Positions 61,250 to 64,000 of a stretch of DNA of 64,000 nt are shown piece by piece (position 1 is the first letter of the stretch; the number at the start of each line of letters is the position of its first letter). The stretch spans positions 496,001 to 560,000 of the forward strand of contig NZ_CP036172.1 in NCBI RefSeq assembly GCF_017357525.1. Reading direction: 5' to 3'. Below the pieces are notes generated by a model. That model saw only the letters and a list, made by a program, of their open reading frames with translations, made no database searches and was not told the DNA's origin. Source of the stretch: Methanofollis aquaemaris. Its GTDB lineage: Archaea > Halobacteriota > Methanomicrobia > Methanomicrobiales > Methanofollaceae. Both the position numbers and the translations under genes were made by a program.

Positions 61250-61879
61250 AGTTGTTGATCTGATTGCTATTGGTGTTAAGGATACTTTACATCTCGTATC
61301 GATGGACGGTTGATATGCTCTTTTTGGTACGGATACTCCGGTTCCGGGATCAGTGAGGTACCCCCATATTGTCCGTCTTTCCGGGATATTGAGGTTTGAA
61401 GATGGAACCGATCGAGCCGCGATGAGGATCTCGACATCCCGGGTGTTTCCCAATGATTGGAACCAGGATTATGAGATTTATCGGGGTTTTTGAGGCCTGA
61501 TCCCGGCGGAGAGGATGGATGAGTATGGATCCACCTGCAACAGGCGGGTGCGGGGAAGGAGAGCAGACGGAGGATGCCCCAATATTTTCGGGCATTTAGG
61601 GGCCAGGGTGAAGATTAATTGGCTTATCGGCGCCAATTTACTTTAATAAGATTTTATATGGACCATAATCCAATAATATGTCATAATATTGAGGTCAATC
61701 CCTCTATTCTGTTCCATGCAATACATTTTATTGCCGCACATGAATACGCCATTTAATACATCAATCTGATTTTTTATTACCCCAAGTATCTTTATCATCC
61801 AACATGCTCGCCCATACTCCACCGAATATTTGAGAATGTTTATATCTGATCGTGATGTTCATGATCCGAGGGACATCTG
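61250..61879. other. Long intergenic region, A/T-rich, with promoter of the lipoprotein gene
   Basis: About 630 bases without a supported gene; 61611-61860 is markedly A/T-rich. GTTTATATCTG at 61838-61848 is a TATA element, giving a start near 61870 for the lipoprotein gene at 61880. A ribosome binding site GAGGGA precedes its ATG. Confidence 0.55.
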
Positions 61880-62509
61880 ATGAAAGCAGCGCCCATTATC
61901 TGTGTATTGATGCTTATCGCCGCCTGCTGTATTGCAGGATGCGCATCTTCCAGTACAGACGAAGAAAAAGGTCAGGAGCCAGTTACCACCGGTGCAACCG
62001 GCAGCGGCGACTCCGGCCCGAGTGCAGATCTCTCCGCCGGCGAGGAACAGAGACCAGAGGCGGGAAGCGTCAAGGCGGTCGGTTATCAAGAGTTGATCAC
62101 CTATCTGCCCGCAGCCCCGTCAGGCTGGACCGCGGAAGAGCCCTTCGGCATCACCAACCAGATCGACGAGGGGACGTGGAGCATGGCAACCCTGAGTTAT
62201 TGCAACGATGCCAACGAGGAGACGACCGCGGAACTTGTCATCTATGACTCCGCCTATTATGCTGTCGGAGGATGGGAGTTCTGGGAGAGCAAATTCTCGT
62301 ACGAGACCACCGACGGCTATCTCAAGTCCGGCGAGGTCCAGGGTTATCCGTCCTGGGAATCCTATGAGAAAGATCTCCAGACCTACGCAAAATGGGTCGG
62401 AATCGATGACCGGTTTATGGTCTATGTGTCGATAGATGCGGGGTCAAAGGCAGATCTCGACACCTTCGTAAATGCCATCGACTACAAGGGGATCGCATCC
62501 CTGAGATAA
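61880..62509 (+). CDS. Lipoprotein of unknown function (209 aa)
   Basis: Signal peptide with lipobox CIAGC (Cys near residue 21), a Gly/Ser/Glu linker, and a domain (residues 65-209) including YQELITYLPAAPSGWTAEEP and WESKFSYETTDGYLKSGEVQ. The second half resembles small substrate-binding-like domains, but no named family is recognised. Confidence 0.72.
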   Translation: MKAAPIICVLMLIAACCIAGCASSSTDEEKGQEPVTTGATGSGDSGPSADLSAGEEQRPEAGSVKAVGYQELITYLPAAPSGWTAEEPFGITNQIDEGTWSMATLSYCNDANEETTAELVIYDSAYYAVGGWEFWESKFSYETTDGYLKSGEVQGYPSWESYEKDLQTYAKWVGIDDRFMVYVSIDAGSKADLDTFVNAIDYKGIASLR

Positions 62510-62585
62510 GCAATCCCCTCATTTTTCCCCTCTGGTTTGATATGGCAATTCTTCTCAGGACTATCTGATAACCCCGGCCTTTCGG

Positions 62586-62870
62586 CTCTGTTGCATTCCT
62601 CTTCTGGAATGACCATGAGGGGCTGCTCACACCCTTGCCCCTCCGTGATGGACCGGCAGAGGACGAAAACCCCCTCTGAACGATTCCCCTCCCGCCTTCC
62701 CACCCTATCGCAATCACGGGGGTTCCGGGGGCAGAGCCCCCGGCGAGAGCGTAGGGGGAAGGCACGGCGATCAGAAGGGCCGCCCCGCCAGAAGAACGAG
62801 AAACTTTACCCGGCTCTCTCACCGGGGGGCGGCGAAGTGCTCGGTTCCCGAGAGGGAAGGCGGTTGATGC
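62586..62870. repeat. Dispersed intergenic repeat, copy 9
   Basis: Left end GGCTCTGTTGCATTCC (62586-62601), then TGACCATGAGGGGCTGCTCA, which is shared with copy 7. The core GGAAGGCACGGCGATCAGAA follows at 62759-62778. A right end is not clear. Confidence 0.65.
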
Positions 62871-62935
62871 ATGCTCAGATCGGGGGATCAGAGGGTCGTC
62901 CCGAAAAAAGGCAGAAAAAAAGATCGAAGATTCCT

Positions 62936-64000
62936 TCAACACTCACTCTTCTGAAGTTCTTTTTCAGTCTCCTCAAAGACCGCTACGATTTCGGGCTCAG
63001 GCTCAGGCGTCATTTTGCTGACGACATAGATCGCAAGCATCGAGAGGATGAACCCGGGCACGATCTCGTACAGCCCGAAGAATCCAAACCACTTCCAGAT
63101 CAGGACCGTCAACCCACCGACGACGATCCCGGCGAGGGCCCCCTGCCGCGTCGTCCGCTTCCAGAAGAGACCCATCAGGATCACCGGGCCAAAGGTCGCG
63201 CCGAAACCGGCCCAGGCATAGGAGACGATCTTGAAGACGCTGCTCTCGGGATCGAGCGCGAGGAAAATAGCCAGCAGAGCAACAAAGAGAACGGAGAAAC
63301 GGCTCACCCAGATCAGTTCCTTCTCGCTTGCCTCATGTCTGAAGAAAGACTTGTAGAGATCCTGCGAGACCGCCGAGGCGCTGACCAGGAGTTGAGAGGA
63401 TGCCGTGCTCATGATCGCCGCGAGGATCCCGCAGAGCACGATACCCGCAAGGAACGAGAAGAATACCTCGCTGGTCATCACCATAAAGACCGTCTCGGCA
63501 TCAGGGCCCAGAAGAGGTTGGTTCAGATAGGCGCGGCCGATCAGACCGATCGCAACCGCAGCAAGGAGAGAGATGGTAACCCAGACCATGGCGACCGATC
63601 TCGCCTCTCTGATCTCCTCAGGTCTTCTGATCGCCATGAACCTGACCAGGATATGAGGCTGACCAAAATACCCGAGCGCCCATGCGAGACTGGAGATGAT
63701 CGCAATGGCGGTGAGAGGCAGACCGGTCTCCGCGTCCATGAAGGGGTTGAGGAGCGCGGGGTCGACCTGCTCGATCCCGGTGACGGTGGCACCGGGCCCG
63801 CCAAGAAGGAGGATGGCCATGATCGGGACCATCAAGAGAGCAAAGAACATCAGCGTCCCCTGAATGAAGTCGGTGAGACAGACCGCCTTGAACCCACCAG
63901 TGAAGGTATAGGCGACGACAATCAGCGAACCGATCAGCAGCGCCGTGGTGTAGTCGAGGCCGAAGACGGTATTGAAAAGTTTCCCGCCGGCGACGAACTG
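62936..64000 (-). CDS. Sodium/solute symporter (SSS family, PutP-like), partial
   Basis: The frame is open to the right edge of the window; 354 residues are seen and the N-terminus is missing. About eight transmembrane helices are visible. AYTFTGGFKAVCLTDFIQG is the SSS signature region, followed by FGQPHILVRFMAI and SQLLVSASAVSQDLY. These resemble Na+/proline symporters. Proline uptake or another organic solute is plausible; the substrate is not certain. Confidence 0.82.
   Translation of the reverse strand, partial: QFVAGGKLFNTVFGLDYTTALLIGSLIVVAYTFTGGFKAVCLTDFIQGTLMFFALLMVPIMAILLLGGPGATVTGIEQVDPALLNPFMDAETGLPLTAIAIISSLAWALGYFGQPHILVRFMAIRRPEEIREARSVAMVWVTISLLAAVAIGLIGRAYLNQPLLGPDAETVFMVMTSEVFFSFLAGIVLCGILAAIMSTASSQLLVSASAVSQDLYKSFFRHEASEKELIWVSRFSVLFVALLAIFLALDPESSVFKIVSYAWAGFGATFGPVILMGLFWKRTTRQGALAGIVVGGLTVLIWKWFGFFGLYEIVPGFILSMLAIYVVSKMTPEPEPEIVAVFEETEKELQKSEC

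Noticed and set aside
1-64000. CRISPR array
   Set aside because: No regularly spaced repeat series was seen; the repeats present are dispersed MITEs and a two-copy coding repeat.

Overview
The window reads as a GC-rich chromosome segment of a methanogenic archaeon, most likely of the order Methanomicrobiales (Methanofollis/Methanoculleus-like). This rests on archaeal PCNA and DNA primase large subunit (PriL), ribosomal protein S17e, Alba, archaeal CobY, an archaeosine radical-SAM protein (RaSEA), FtsZ with an upstream ribbon-helix-helix gene, TATA-type promoters often close to or at the start codon, many lipobox and secreted proteins, and no bacterial-type -35/-10 promoters. The genus is an inference; nothing in the window names it.

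Layout. 1-11.6 kb is core metabolism: a VTT-domain membrane protein, a C45-type lipoprotein, a malic enzyme-SdhA-SdhB-aspartase operon, a glycerophosphodiesterase, a frameshifted dihydrolipoamide dehydrogenase-like gene, a GntP-type permease and a DUF504 protein. About 11.69-25.00 kb is an integrated element of about 13.3 kb. 25.0-33.4 kb holds a solute-binding lipoprotein and a MoxR/DUF58/DUF4129 membrane operon. 33.8-54 kb is housekeeping: tRNA-Arg, M20 peptidase, MoaA, RlmE, PCNA-PriL, ThiN, S17e, dapA-dapB-ferredoxin-asd-alba, DUF373, a coiled-coil protein, RHH-FtsZ, cobD-cobY, ornithine cyclodeaminase-like and RaSEA. 54-64 kb carries secreted proteins, tRNA-Ser, an EVE protein, RecQ, a flavodoxin, an orphan membrane protein and a Na+/solute symporter.

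The most interesting part is the 11.69-25.00 kb element. It has a tyrosine integrase, 10-bp direct repeats at its ends with inverted arm-like sites just inside, a two-tyrosine HUH rolling-circle Rep, an early operon of small overlapping genes with two divergent regulator-like genes, and an 11-gene late operon. The late operon begins with a 57-aa hydrophobic coat-like protein and continues through two secreted, membrane-anchored proteins (663 and 296 aa) to a Zot/FtsK-type packaging or assembly ATPase. No terminase, portal, tail or double-jelly-roll capsid gene is visible. The gene order resembles filamentous (inovirus-like) phages and also has points in common with pleolipoviruses. I interpret it as a non-tailed temperate virus of a methanogen. 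An operator-like dyad overlaps the coat-gene promoter, and a duplicated peptide motif (PSSQSRQASEWG) occurs in two of its small proteins.

A second theme is a family of intergenic repeats (nine copies or fragments, none inside the provirus) with GGCTCTGTTGAAT-like ends, reminiscent of IS6-family termini. One copy is flanked by a perfect 8-bp target duplication. These look like non-autonomous MITEs.
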